Source of the DNA: Hyphomonas chukchiensis
GTDB taxonomy: Bacteria > Pseudomonadota > Alphaproteobacteria > Caulobacterales > Hyphomonadaceae
DNA length: 64,000 nt
Reading direction: 5' to 3'
Assembly (NCBI RefSeq): GCF_000682695.1
Contig: NZ_AWFG01000041.1
Location: 124,001-188,000, forward strand
Part shown: piece after piece, positions 14,546 through 22,379 of the stretch
Numbering within the stretch: the stretch's first letter is position 1
How the letters are laid out: every line of letters begins with the position of its first letter
Program-made: the position numbers and the translations under genes
The notes under the pieces: model-generated
Told to the model about the DNA's origin: nothing
The model's input: the letters and a program-made list of their open reading frames with translations, nothing else
Database searches by the model: none

Positions 14546-15457
14546 ATGATCGCGCGTCTCCTCTCTGCTCCCCTGTTGCTTGCCGTTCTGGCCGTGGCCA
14601 TGGGCTCGGGCATTGATGCGCTGGTGAAGGCGACGGCGCCGGGGGCGGGGGTCATGGTGCTGGTGGCGTGGCGATTCCTGTTCGGAGCGATGATTGCAGG
14701 CGCGGTTTTCCTGCTGCAGCGGCGCGCCTGGCCGCCGGGTGAAGCCGTGCGCTTTCATATCATGCGCAGCCTGATGCAGGTGGCGAGTGCCATCCTGCTC
14801 TTCCATGCGCTGACGCAGCTGGCGCTGGCCGAGACGGTGCTGATCGGTTTCACGGCGGCGCTGATGGTGCCTTTTGCGGCATGGATCATTCTGGGCGAGG
14901 CTGTCTCGCCGCGCGCATTCGGGCTGACGGTGCTGGGCTTTGCCGGCGCGGCATTTGCGGTGAGCGCGGCGCCCGAGGGGGCCGTGGGCGCACACCGGCT
15001 GCTCGGCATTGCCTCGGTCCTGGCATCGGCCATGCTCTATGCGATTGTGCTGGTGCTGCTGCGCCTGCGCGCGGTGAAGGAGGATGCGACGACGATTGCC
15101 CTGTTCACCAATGGCGTGCCGGCGCTCTGCCTGTCGCCCTTCCTGTTTGGCATTGCCGGGCCGGTGAACGTGAATGACCTGCCTGTCTTCATGCTGCTGG
15201 GAGCGATCGGTTATGCAGTCTGGTACCTGCTGACGCTGGCCTATGCACGGGCGCGGGCGCAATTGCTGGCGCCACTGGAATATACGGCGCTGATCTGGGC
15301 GGCGCTGATCGGCTTTGTCTTCTTTGACGAAGTGCCGGGCTGGCGCGTGGCCGTCGGCGCGGTGCTGATTGTCGCCGCGTGCCTCGGTGTGGCCTTCGAG
15401 AACCATTTCGCGACACGCCGCGAAACCGGCCAGCCGGTCAGCGACCTGCCGGACTAG
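14546..15457 (+). CDS. EamA/DMT-superfamily permease
   Basis: A 303-aa membrane protein with about ten hydrophobic segments in two similar halves (AVLAVAMGSGIDALV at the start; LLGIASVLASAMLYAIVLVLL opens the second half), the layout of a 10-TMS drug/metabolite transporter with two EamA domains. The pattern (ALTQLALAETVLIGF, IVAACLGVAFENHF) fits the RhaT/YdcZ-like exporters of amino acids or nucleobases; substrate unknown. Downstream of the Rrf2 gene with a short gap, so it may share its promoter. A strong bidirectional terminator follows. Confidence 0.85.
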   Translation: MIARLLSAPLLLAVLAVAMGSGIDALVKATAPGAGVMVLVAWRFLFGAMIAGAVFLLQRRAWPPGEAVRFHIMRSLMQVASAILLFHALTQLALAETVLIGFTAALMVPFAAWIILGEAVSPRAFGLTVLGFAGAAFAVSAAPEGAVGAHRLLGIASVLASAMLYAIVLVLLRLRAVKEDATTIALFTNGVPALCLSPFLFGIAGPVNVNDLPVFMLLGAIGYAVWYLLTLAYARARAQLLAPLEYTALIWAALIGFVFFDEVPGWRVAVGAVLIVAACLGVAFENHFATRRETGQPVSDLPD

Positions 15458-15471
15458 GGGCCCATAACGAA

Positions 15472-15501
15472 AAGCCCCCGCACCTTGCGATGCGGGGGCT
15501 T
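15472..15501 (-). terminator. Terminator between EamA and csp genes
   Basis: An 11-bp stem AAGCCCCCGCA (15472-15482) pairs with 15491-15501, with an 8-base loop. The U-rich tail is best on the minus strand (TTTTCGTT), serving the cold-shock gene; it can also stop the convergent transporter transcript. Confidence 0.85.
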
Positions 15502-15545
15502 CAGGATCGTGTGGCTCTCGCGGCGTACGCGGGGCCTAAAGGCTT

Positions 15546-15755
15546 TTAGGCGGAGGCCAGTTGGCCAGCCGACATCTTGCCGCTGCGAGCGTCTTTTTCG
15601 AGCTCGTAGCTGACTTTCTGGCCGTCGTTGAGCGTGGCCATGCCAGCGCGCTCGACTGCAGAGATGTGAACGAACACATCAGCGCCGCCGGCGTCGGGTT
15701 GAATGAAGCCAAAGCCTTTTTGGCTGTTGAACCACTTAACAGTTCCTGTGGACAT
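15546..15755 (-). CDS. Cold-shock-domain protein
   Basis: A 69-aa single cold-shock domain: [17 protein letters not shown] carries RNP1 (KGFGFI), and DVFVHISAV is RNP2. It binds single-stranded nucleic acid and melts mRNA structure, as CspA family members do. The start is the internal Met (MSTGTVKW); upstream residues in the frame are not family-like. The leader up to about 15870 is unusually long, as is common for csp mRNAs regulated by their 5' UTR, but I did not identify specific elements. A terminator follows directly. Confidence 0.92.
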   Translation of the reverse strand: MSTGTVKWFNSQKGFGFIQPDAGGADVFVHISAVERAGMATLNDGQKVSYELEKDARSGKMSAGQLASA

Positions 15756-16046
15756 AGATCTTACCTGGTCTAAAAAATTCACGGACACGCGGAGTTGCGC
15801 GTACATGATCAATCTCGGTTATTGCGGGGGAGTAAGTCGGTCTTGCAGCGGCGCTTAAGCACGGCCTTAGTTGCGAGTTATCCGACACAAGTTCGAAGTC
15901 GATGGAAACCTTATCGCACAGATCGGGGGCTTCCACAATGCACCTTTACATGGCGGCGCCCGCACGCCGCCGTATCTTGCTGCTTATAGCTGAATTGGTG
16001 GAATTTATTTGCAAATGGTTTACCCGGCTTGCGCATATTCGCCCGC

Positions 16047-16418
16047 ATGGACAGATTCACCTCAAGACTGCAGGCGGGCCTCAAGCGGGTCCAGATGGAG
16101 TTCCGGCGCGCAGAACCGCGTGTCGAGGCTTACCGGCCCGGCCGCATGGTCTGGCCTGATCTCTGCGCATCGCGGGATATTTCCATCCTCGACATGTCGC
16201 CATCGGGCGCGAAACTGACCTTCGGGGAAGGGGCCATCCTTCCCGAGCTTCCACGCGAATTCTACTTGTTCATCCATGGCCTGGGCGGCCATGTGTCGGT
16301 ACGCCTTGTCTGCGAAAAACGCTGGCAGCGCGCGGAACTGGTGGGCGTGAAGTTCATCAAGAAGCTGGAAGACGCCGATTTCGAGCGTCTGGTGGCTGCG
16401 GCACCGTCCGAGCACTAG
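16047..16418 (+). CDS. Short PilZ-domain protein (2)
   Basis: A 123-aa PilZ protein from ATG 16047 (MDRFTSRLQAG); TTG 16029 is an alternative and neither has a strong ribosome site. The FRRAEPRVE arm and ILDMSPSGAKLTF block mark the c-di-GMP pocket, and LVGVKFIKK closes the barrel. It is a paralogue of the PilZ protein at 11071 with shared FYL-F and RRW-like strands, though the arm is shorter. The gene stands alone between the csp gene and the response regulator. A role as a c-di-GMP receptor is likely; the target is unknown. Confidence 0.75.
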   Translation: MDRFTSRLQAGLKRVQMEFRRAEPRVEAYRPGRMVWPDLCASRDISILDMSPSGAKLTFGEGAILPELPREFYLFIHGLGGHVSVRLVCEKRWQRAELVGVKFIKKLEDADFERLVAAAPSEH

Positions 16419-16593
16419 CGCGGCCAATCCGGCGAATTCGCCAGAAATTTCATCGATTCATTGAACGTGATCCACACATCCCTGTGTCAGAACGGGGCGT
16501 CGCGATGTGGGACGCCTTCTGTTCCATTTCGCTCCACTAACTGATGGCACGGGGGCGGCTTCAGACCCTCCGGCTACGAACAAGGGTATGATG

Positions 16594-18072
16594 ATGGCGA
16601 AGACCGTACTGGTAATTGATGATGATCCGACACAGCGCCGCCTGCTTCAGGCTGCGGTGGAGAAGGCGGGCTTTGCCTGCCGCACGGCGCCTGACGGCGA
16701 AGCGGGCATTGCGGTTGCGGCCGATCCGAAGGATGGCGTCGACGTTGTCCTGCTGGACCTGACCATGCCCGGCCTTTCGGGCCTCGACACGCTCGAGCGC
16801 CTTGCTGCCAAGCGTCCGGACCTGCCTGTCATCATGCTGACCGCCACAAGCGGTATCGACACGATTGTCCAGTCGATGCGCCGCGGCGCGGTCGACTTCA
16901 TCGTCAAGCCGGCCAATCCGGAACGCGTGGTTGTCTCGATACGGAACGCCCTGAAGATGCAATCGCTGACGGGCGAAGTGAAACGCCTATCTCGCAAGGC
17001 CGAGGGCGGCATGAGCTTTGACGACATGATCGCGTCGGCTGCGCCCATGCGCCAGGTGATCCGTCTTGCCGAACGCGCGGCCGTCTCAGACATTCCGGTC
17101 CTGATCCTCGGCGAAAGCGGTGTGGGTAAGGAAGTTGTTGCGCGCTGCATTCAGGGCGCTTCGGGCCGCTCGGGCAAGCCATTCGTCACCGTCAACTGCG
17201 GCGCCATCCCGGAAAACCTGGTTGAATCGATCCTGTTCGGACACGAGAAGGGGGCCTTTACCGGCGCTGTCTCCAAGTCGCCCGGCAAGTTTCTTGAAGC
17301 CGATGGCGGCACGCTGTTCCTCGACGAGGTGGGCGAACTGCCGCTCGACGCGCAGGTCAAGCTGCTCCGCGCTTTGCAGGAAGGTGAGGTCGACGCTGTC
17401 GGCTCGCGCCGTCCGACCAAGGTGGACGTGCGCATCATCTCTGCCACCAACCGCGACCTTGCCCAGCAGGTTGCCGATGGCACATTCCGCGAAGACCTGT
17501 TCTATCGCCTCAATGTTTTCCCTGTGGACATGCCGAGCTTGCGGGAACGCCGCGATGACATCCCGGCCCTGGTCGAGCATTTCATCACGCGCTTCAACGC
17601 GAGCGAAGGCACGAAAGTGTCCGGTGCATCCGATGATACGCTGAAAATGCTCTATGCGTTCGACTGGCCGGGCAACGTGCGCCAGCTGGAGAATGCCGTG
17701 TTCCGCGCAGTGGTCCTTTGCGAGAGCGACAAGCTGCAGCCACAGGACTTCCCGCAGATCTCCGGCCAGATGCCGGACATTTCGAGCCTGCCGGCAGCGC
17801 CTGTTGCGGCCAACGCCGTGCCGACGGCCCCCATGGCCGCCAATGACGTGGGCGCTGCGGGCGCTTCGTCCAGCCCCGTCAGCATCACCGATGAGCATGG
17901 CGAGCTGCGCTCGCTGACCGATATCGAGCACGATATCCTTCAGTATGCGATTGATTTCTATGACGGCCACATGAGCGAAGTCTCGCGCCGTCTCGGCATC
18001 GGGCGCTCGACGCTGTACCGCAAGGTCCGCGAATACGATCTTGAAGTCCGCAGCGAACGCGAAGCGGGCTAG
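16594..18072 (+). CDS. NtrC-type sigma-54-dependent response regulator
   Basis: A 492-aa three-domain activator. Receiver: acidic D9-D11, phosphoacceptor D55 (VVLLDLTMPG), T83 and K105 (FIVKPA). AAA+ domain: Walker A GESGVGKE (173-180), the sigma-54 loop GAFTGA (220-225), Walker B LFLDEVGE. C-terminal Fis-type HTH around SEVSRRLGIGRSTLYRK. It should activate RpoN promoters after phosphorylation. The start is the third of three ATGs (MAKTVLV), seven bases after AAGGG; the first or second are possible. No sensor kinase is adjacent, so it is an orphan here. Resembles the FlbD/NtrC-like orphan regulators of Caulobacterales, but the regulon is unknown. Confidence 0.92.
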   Translation: MAKTVLVIDDDPTQRRLLQAAVEKAGFACRTAPDGEAGIAVAADPKDGVDVVLLDLTMPGLSGLDTLERLAAKRPDLPVIMLTATSGIDTIVQSMRRGAVDFIVKPANPERVVVSIRNALKMQSLTGEVKRLSRKAEGGMSFDDMIASAAPMRQVIRLAERAAVSDIPVLILGESGVGKEVVARCIQGASGRSGKPFVTVNCGAIPENLVESILFGHEKGAFTGAVSKSPGKFLEADGGTLFLDEVGELPLDAQVKLLRALQEGEVDAVGSRRPTKVDVRIISATNRDLAQQVADGTFREDLFYRLNVFPVDMPSLRERRDDIPALVEHFITRFNASEGTKVSGASDDTLKMLYAFDWPGNVRQLENAVFRAVVLCESDKLQPQDFPQISGQMPDISSLPAAPVAANAVPTAPMAANDVGAAGASSSPVSITDEHGELRSLTDIEHDILQYAIDFYDGHMSEVSRRLGIGRSTLYRKVREYDLEVRSEREAG

Positions 18073-18095
18073 GATATAAAAGGCAGGAAACGCTG

Positions 18096-18121
18096 GGAAA
18101 CGGTCCTTCGAGGCCGTTTCC
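18096..18121 (+). terminator. Terminator of the response-regulator gene
   Basis: An 8-bp stem GGAAACGG / CCGTTTCC (18096-18103 with 18114-18121), 10-base loop, then CTTTAT. Located 24 bases after the stop. Confidence 0.75.
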
Positions 18122-18168
18122 TTTATCGCAACACTAAAGTTTTCACTTGACTGTTGGCGGGCGCTGAT

Positions 18169-18194
18169 AATACTGAAGTTCAGGCTTTAGTATT
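18169..18194. promoter_or_regulatory. ArsR-type palindromic operator of the AHSA1/arsR operon
   Basis: Inverted repeat AATACTGAAG (18169-18178) and CTTTAGTATT (18185-18194), 9 of 10 bases symmetric with a 6-base spacer, ending 13 bases before the AHSA1 start. A related half-site ACACTAAAG lies at 18131-18139, with a TTGACT -35-like element at 18147-18152. The position suits autorepression by the ArsR protein. Confidence 0.65.
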
Positions 18195-18207
18195 CCAGGA
18201 GATTTCC

Positions 18208-18684
18208 ATGCCCATCCCTACCGTCACCCATGGCACCTTCACGATTGAGCGCACGTTCAAGTCTGCACCCGCGCGCGTGTTCGACGCCTTTTCCGACCAG
18301 GCCAAGAAGCGCCGCTGGTTCGCCGAAGGACCGGGCTTCCACCTCGACGCGTTCGAGATGGATTTCCGCGTCGGCGGGTCGGACCGGCTTCGGTTTCGTT
18401 TCGTCGCCGACAAGCCGATCGCCGAAGGTACGCCTTGCGCCAATGACACGGTCTACATGGACATCGTGCCGGATGCCCGGATCGTCATTGCCTATGGGAT
18501 GAGCGTTGCCGGGCAGCCCATATCGTCCTCACTGGCCACAATGGAATTCCTCCCTGACGGTACAGGGACCCGGTTCGTGTTCACCGAGCAGGCAGCGTTC
18601 TTTGCAGGCGGCGACGGAATCGAGATACGCGAGGCGGGCACGCGCGAACTGTTTGGGCAGCTTGCGACCGAACTCGGTGAATAG
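18208..18684 (+). CDS. AHSA1/SRPBCC-domain protein
   Basis: A 158-aa protein of the START/SRPBCC superfamily (activator of Hsp90 ATPase homologue 1-like): TFTIERTFKSAPARVFDAF opens the fold, RRWFAEGPGF follows, and the C-terminal amphipathic helix is EAGTRELFGQLATELGE. Such proteins bind small hydrophobic ligands and often pair with an ArsR repressor, as here. Start chosen from AGGAG seven bases upstream. First gene of a two-gene operon; controlled by the palindrome just upstream. Ligand unknown. Confidence 0.85.
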   Translation: MPIPTVTHGTFTIERTFKSAPARVFDAFSDQAKKRRWFAEGPGFHLDAFEMDFRVGGSDRLRFRFVADKPIAEGTPCANDTVYMDIVPDARIVIAYGMSVAGQPISSSLATMEFLPDGTGTRFVFTEQAAFFAGGDGIEIREAGTRELFGQLATELGE

Positions 18685-18696
18685 GGGAGAGTGAGA

Positions 18697-19041
18697 ATGC
18701 AGGCGCGCGCGACCGGCCCGACCATTGACGATGTATTCCATGCGCTGGGCGACCCGACGCGCCGGGCCATTGTCGAGCGCCTGAGCCAGCGCCCGGAATC
18801 CATGTCAGACCTGGCGGCGCCCTTTGACATGTCGCTCGCCGCCGTCGGGCAGCATGTTCAGGTGCTCGAGCGCAGCGGTCTTGTGCGTACAGAGAAGATT
18901 GGCCGGACGCGAACCTGCGAGATCAACCCGCTTGGAATGGCGCTCGCACGGCAATGGCTGGAAGCGCGCCGTCGGCTCTGGGAGACGCGGTTCGACCGGC
19001 TCGCGGATTTCCTCGGCGAGAACGAGGACGGCGCGGACTGA
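18697..19041 (+). CDS. ArsR-family repressor
   Basis: A 114-aa winged-helix protein: FHALGDPTRRAIVERL and the HTH MSDLAAPFDMSLAAVGQHVQVL, then the wing LVRTEKIGRTRTCEI. It lacks the Cys-Val-Cys metal motif, placing it with the SRPBCC-associated ArsR regulators (YczG/PagR-like) that act as plain repressors. ATG 18697 is used (GGGGAG eight bases upstream); GTG 18691 is alternative. It follows the AHSA1 gene by 12 bases and probably represses both from the operator at 18169-18194. Confidence 0.88.
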   Translation: MQARATGPTIDDVFHALGDPTRRAIVERLSQRPESMSDLAAPFDMSLAAVGQHVQVLERSGLVRTEKIGRTRTCEINPLGMALARQWLEARRRLWETRFDRLADFLGENEDGAD

Positions 19042-19055
19042 CAAAAGCTGGCGCG

Positions 19056-19952
19056 TCAGGTCAGCGCCGCCTTCACCACCTCGCCGATCTTGCGGGCGTC
19101 GGCTTCGCGGGGGCTGCCGGTTTTCCAGGCGATGCCCACCTGACGGCCGATGACAGGGGTCGTGAATTCGCGCACGGCCACGTCATGGCTGACCGCGAGG
19201 CCATGATCCATGGCAAGGCGGGGGAGGAGGGAGACGCCGAGCCCGCCTGCCACCATGTTGACCAGCGTGCCAAGCGAGGTGGCCGCAACCTGGCCCGCAT
19301 GGTCGCCGGTCTTGAGGCGGCAGATCGAGAGCGCGTGCTCGCGCAGGCAATGGCCGTCTTCGAGCAGCAGGATGTCCTCGCCATTGAGGTCTTCGGGCGA
19401 GAGGCCGTTCTTCTTGGCCAGCGGGTGGCTGGTCGAGGAAGCGAACAGGAATTCATCATCGAACAGCGGCACGGTCTCGATGCCGGGCGCATCCCAGGGT
19501 AGGCCGATCAGCGCCGCGTCCAGCGTGCGGGTGCGCAACTGGTCAATCAGGCGCGTTGTCTTGTCTTCATGCAGGTAGAGCTTGAGGTCCGGATAGACCT
19601 CCGACAGCGCCCGCACGGTCTGCGGCAGCACGAAGGGCGCAATCGTCGGGATGGCACCGAGATGGAAGGGGCCTGTCAGCATGGCCCCGGCGCTCTGCAC
19701 AACCTGGACGAGCGCGTGCGCGTCAGCGAGCAGGGCGCTGGCGCGGGCGACGGCGAGCTCTCCGGCATGCGTCAGCCGGGCGCCGCGGGCCTCGCGATCG
19801 GCGAGGCGCACGCCCAGCAGGTCTTCCAGTTCCTTGATGCCGGCCGATAGCGTCGGCTGCGTCACATGACACGCCTCGGCCGCCCGGGAGAAGGACCCGG
19901 TATCGCCGAGGGCGGTGAGGAACTGAAGCTGACGTAGCGTCGGTATAGCCAT
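19056..19952 (-). CDS. oxyR: Hydrogen-peroxide sensor OxyR
   Basis: A 298-aa LysR-type regulator. The HTH is in residues 1-60 (TGSFSRAAEACHVTQPTLSAGI). The effector domain carries the OxyR signature DGHCLREHALSIC, with Cys202 and Cys211 spaced exactly as the redox pair Cys199/Cys208 of E. coli OxyR. Oxidation to a disulfide turns on antioxidant genes. Divergent from ahpC-ahpD, the classic target. A candidate OxyR site overlaps its own start codon, suggesting autoregulation. Confidence 0.95.
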   Translation of the reverse strand: MAIPTLRQLQFLTALGDTGSFSRAAEACHVTQPTLSAGIKELEDLLGVRLADREARGARLTHAGELAVARASALLADAHALVQVVQSAGAMLTGPFHLGAIPTIAPFVLPQTVRALSEVYPDLKLYLHEDKTTRLIDQLRTRTLDAALIGLPWDAPGIETVPLFDDEFLFASSTSHPLAKKNGLSPEDLNGEDILLLEDGHCLREHALSICRLKTGDHAGQVAATSLGTLVNMVAGGLGVSLLPRLAMDHGLAVSHDVAVREFTTPVIGRQVGIAWKTGSPREADARKIGEVVKAALT

Positions 19953-19990
19953 AGACTGCCTCTATATCAAATACTGGAAATATCAATTTT
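19951..19990. promoter_or_regulatory. OxyR binding-site candidate
   Basis: ATAG at 19951-19954, seven bases, then CTAT at 19962-19965 is the exact first half of the OxyR consensus ATAG-N7-CTAT-N7-ATAG-N7-CTAT. The second half is weaker (ACTG, then an AT-rich end). It overlaps the oxyR start codon (19950-19952) and faces ahpC, so it can serve both genes. Confidence 0.65.
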
Positions 19991-20077
19991 TCTTTTGGAA
20001 AAAACAACCCCAAGTGCAGCACTCGCGGGCTTCACCGGGCCCGCTTACTGCAGCATTCCCAACAGGAGACCTCCCAT

Positions 20078-20626
20078 ATGCTCGGCATTGGCCAGAAACT
20101 TCCCGATTTTAAAGTCACCGGCGTGAAACCAAAATTCATGCAACACGAAGAAGGCGGCGTCAGCGCGTTCGAAGACCTCACGCAGGACAGCTTTGAGGGC
20201 AAGTGGAAGGTCATCTTCTTCTACCCGAAAGACTTCACCTTCGTCTGCCCGACCGAGATTGCCGAATTCGCCCGTCTTGGCGAAGAATTCGCGGATCGCG
20301 ATGCCGTGGTTCTCGGCGGCTCGACCGACAATGAATTCGTCAAGCTCGCCTGGCGCCGCGACCATGCGGACCTTGCAGAACTGCCAATCTGGCAGTTTGG
20401 CGATACCAATGGCTCGCTCGTCGACGGTCTGGGTATCCGCGATCCTGAAGCCGGCGTTGCCTATCGCGCCACTTTTGTCGTCGACCCGTTCAACGTCATT
20501 CAGCACGTCTATGTGAACAACCTGAATGTCGGCCGGAACCCTTCGGACACGCTGCGCGTGCTCGACGCCCTGCAGACCGACGAGCTGTGCCCATGTAACC
20601 GCCCGGTCGGCGGAGATACATTGTAA
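20078..20626 (+). CDS. ahpC: Alkyl hydroperoxide reductase AhpC (peroxiredoxin)
   Basis: A 182-aa 2-Cys peroxiredoxin. Peroxidatic Cys57 lies in DFTFVCPTEI; resolving cysteines are Cys171/Cys173 near the C-terminus (ELCPCNRP). It reduces H2O2, organic peroxides and peroxynitrite. The extra C-terminal Cys-Pro-Cys is typical of the AhpC type that is recycled by AhpD rather than AhpF, and ahpD is next. Start has AGGAG nearby. Under OxyR control by position. Confidence 0.95.
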   Translation: MLGIGQKLPDFKVTGVKPKFMQHEEGGVSAFEDLTQDSFEGKWKVIFFYPKDFTFVCPTEIAEFARLGEEFADRDAVVLGGSTDNEFVKLAWRRDHADLAELPIWQFGDTNGSLVDGLGIRDPEAGVAYRATFVVDPFNVIQHVYVNNLNVGRNPSDTLRVLDALQTDELCPCNRPVGGDTL

Positions 20627-20680
20627 TTTTGTAATTTGCCGCTGCGGCGGCGAATACCCAAATGAGTCCTGCAGGCAAGG

Positions 20681-20722
20681 AATGACGGCCTTATCCCTCC
20701 CCCCTTGAGGGCCGTTATTTCC
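20681..20722 (+). terminator. Hairpin between ahpC and ahpD
   Basis: The 10-base arms AATGACGGCC (20681-20690) and GGCCGTTATT (20710-20719) pair at 9 of 10, followed by a short TTT run. It likely ends most ahpC transcripts with partial read-through to ahpD. Confidence 0.6.
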
Positions 20723-20868
20723 CTGCAGGATACGACGTCCGGCGAGCTGCCGTTTGCGCCTTTACCCCTTGGGCGCTCGGCCAGTTTGTCCCCGCAAGCC
20801 CCATGGCGCTCGCCGGATTACGTCTCTCCCGCCCATCCCTGCACCTCTTCCCCGAAAGGACACGCTTG

Positions 20869-21411
20869 ATGTCGCTCGACACCCTGAAATCCCGCATGCC
20901 GGACTATGCCAAGGACCTGAAGCTGAACCTGGGCTCGCTGGTCAATGAAACCGTGCTGACCGATCAGCAGAAATATGGCTGCCTGCTCGCGTCGGCCCAT
21001 GCTGTCGGCGAGCCTGTGACGCTGCGCGCCCTCGAGGCCGAAGCGCAGGGCAAGATGACCCCCGAAGCGATCAAGGCGGCCAAGGCGGCGAGCGCGATTA
21101 TGGGCATGAACAATGTCTATTACCGTGCCACGCACCTGATCTCGAACACGACCTATACGACCGTGCCGGCCAAGCTGCGCATGAACGTCATCGGTTCGCC
21201 CGGTATCGAGAAGGCAGATTTCGAACTCTTCTCGCTGGCGGTATCGGCTGTGAACGGCTGCGGCATGTGCCTTGATGCGCACGAGGCCGAACTGCGCAAG
21301 CATGGCCTGACGACCGACCAGATCCAGGCAGGCCTGCGCATCGGCGCGGTGGTCAATGCCGCTGCCCGCGTGATGGCCGCCGAAACGGCGCTGGAATCCG
21401 AAACGGCCTGA
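20869..21411 (+). CDS. ahpD: Alkyl hydroperoxidase AhpD
   Basis: A 180-aa AhpD-fold protein with the redox motif C131-G-M-C134 and His138 (NGCGMCLDAHE), the proton-relay and thiol site of AhpD. It transfers electrons from dihydrolipoamide to AhpC. Length and the N-terminal domain match the two-repeat AhpD family. The start is chosen from GAAAGGA upstream of the ATG and the family N-terminus MSLDTLKSRMPDYAKD. Co-operates with the ahpC gene 240 bases upstream. Confidence 0.93.
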   Translation: MSLDTLKSRMPDYAKDLKLNLGSLVNETVLTDQQKYGCLLASAHAVGEPVTLRALEAEAQGKMTPEAIKAAKAASAIMGMNNVYYRATHLISNTTYTTVPAKLRMNVIGSPGIEKADFELFSLAVSAVNGCGMCLDAHEAELRKHGLTTDQIQAGLRIGAVVNAAARVMAAETALESETA

Positions 21412-21863
21412 GCGCTGAAATATCCCTGATCCTGACGCCGCCGGAGTTAGCGCTTCAGCGGCGTTTGCTTGCGTGCGCACATGTATTCGCCAAGGGCAGG
21501 GAAGGGGTGCGCAAAGGATTCGGAAAGGCCTGTGATGTTTTCAGGCAGCTGCGGACATTGATTTGATGTAATGTCAGGCAAATAGGCAGGAATTCGCAGC
21601 CAGTTTTTGACCGCGATGCAAACCGACAACACGGCCCTTCAGTCAATTGATTAACAAGGAATAAATAAACCCGCCCCATGCCCGCCCAAGGGGGTGTTCC
21701 TGTATGTTCCTGCTGTGTGCTTTTTATGTTCCGTGGTGGAGGGGGTGTGGATATTTCGATTCACCGTGTTCGCCCATTGAGGCCCATAGCTGCCCATGAT
21801 ATTCCAAATTTACACATGGGTAACCATGCTGGGGTTTAGGCATAACTATTACAGGGTTGGCGG
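21412..21863. other. Intergenic region upstream of the dcw cluster
   Basis: Separates ahpD from mraZ. It holds AT-rich segments (about 21640-21670 and 21790-21860) suited to promoters, three repeats of TGTTCC (about 21694-21733) of unknown meaning, and the MraZ boxes. No gene or RNA was recognised. Confidence 0.6.
21773..21797 (-). promoter_or_regulatory. MraZ boxes (three direct repeats)
   Basis: CCCAT occurs at 21773-21777, 21783-21787 and 21793-21797, exactly ten bases apart, that is ATGGG-N5-ATGGG-N5-ATGGG on the minus strand. This matches the known MraZ target of TGGG-type repeats spaced by five bases upstream of mraZ. It lies 67 bases before the mraZ start and implies autoregulation of the whole cluster. 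Confidence 0.85.
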
Positions 21864-22379
21864 GTGTTCGTTTCCACCTATGAGAGCGCTATTGATGCAA
21901 AAGGCCGGGTTTCCATCCCCGCGCCCTTTCGCGCAGAGCTTGGGGGAAGCACGCGGATCTTTCTCTGGCAGGCGCTGGACGGCTCCGGCTGCCTCGAAGG
22001 CGGCGGTGAGGCCCTGATGGCCATGTACCGCGCCACGCTCACACGCCTCGCCCCGCAATCCGAAGTTCGCAAGGTGCTGGTCAACCGCATCATCGCCGGA
22101 TCGGCCGACCTGAAGATGGACGAAACCGGCCGGATCAAGCTGCCCGAAGACCTCTGCAAGGCGGCCGAGCTTGAGGGCCGCATCAAGTTTGCCGGCAATA
22201 TGGACAGTTTCCAGATATGGAACCCCGAGAAGCACGCCGCCTACAATGCCTCGATGGAGGCGGCTGCCGCCTCGCCGGACGTGATGGCCGCCTTTGGCCG
22301 GGCCTATTCCGAAGTGCTGCACCAGCAGGGCGCCGGGCATTATAATGGCCCCAAACTGGTCGAAGGAGGCGAAGGCTGA
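21864..22379 (+). CDS. mraZ: Transcriptional regulator MraZ
   Basis: A 171-aa protein with two SpoVT/AbrB-like repeats; each has the DxxGR signature: IDAKGRVSIPAPFR near the N-terminus and MDETGRIKLPEDL in the middle. It forms a ring that binds the repeats upstream and represses the dcw cluster. It starts at GTG 21864, as the family N-terminus (FVSTYESAIDAKGR) requires. The C-terminal tail is somewhat longer than in E. coli. Overlaps rsmH by one base (TGATG). Confidence 0.95.
   Translation: MFVSTYESAIDAKGRVSIPAPFRAELGGSTRIFLWQALDGSGCLEGGGEALMAMYRATLTRLAPQSEVRKVLVNRIIAGSADLKMDETGRIKLPEDLCKAAELEGRIKFAGNMDSFQIWNPEKHAAYNASMEAAAASPDVMAAFGRAYSEVLHQQGAGHYNGPKLVEGGEG

Noticed and set aside
21650-21672. 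CtrA box (TTAA-N7-TTAA) upstream of mraZ
   Set aside because: Only TTAA-N7-TAAA is present; with AT-rich DNA around it, one mismatch is not convincing.
21690-21735. LexA-type SOS box upstream of mraZ
   Set aside because: GTTC repeats are present but spaced by six bases, not seven, and the dcw cluster is not a known SOS target.
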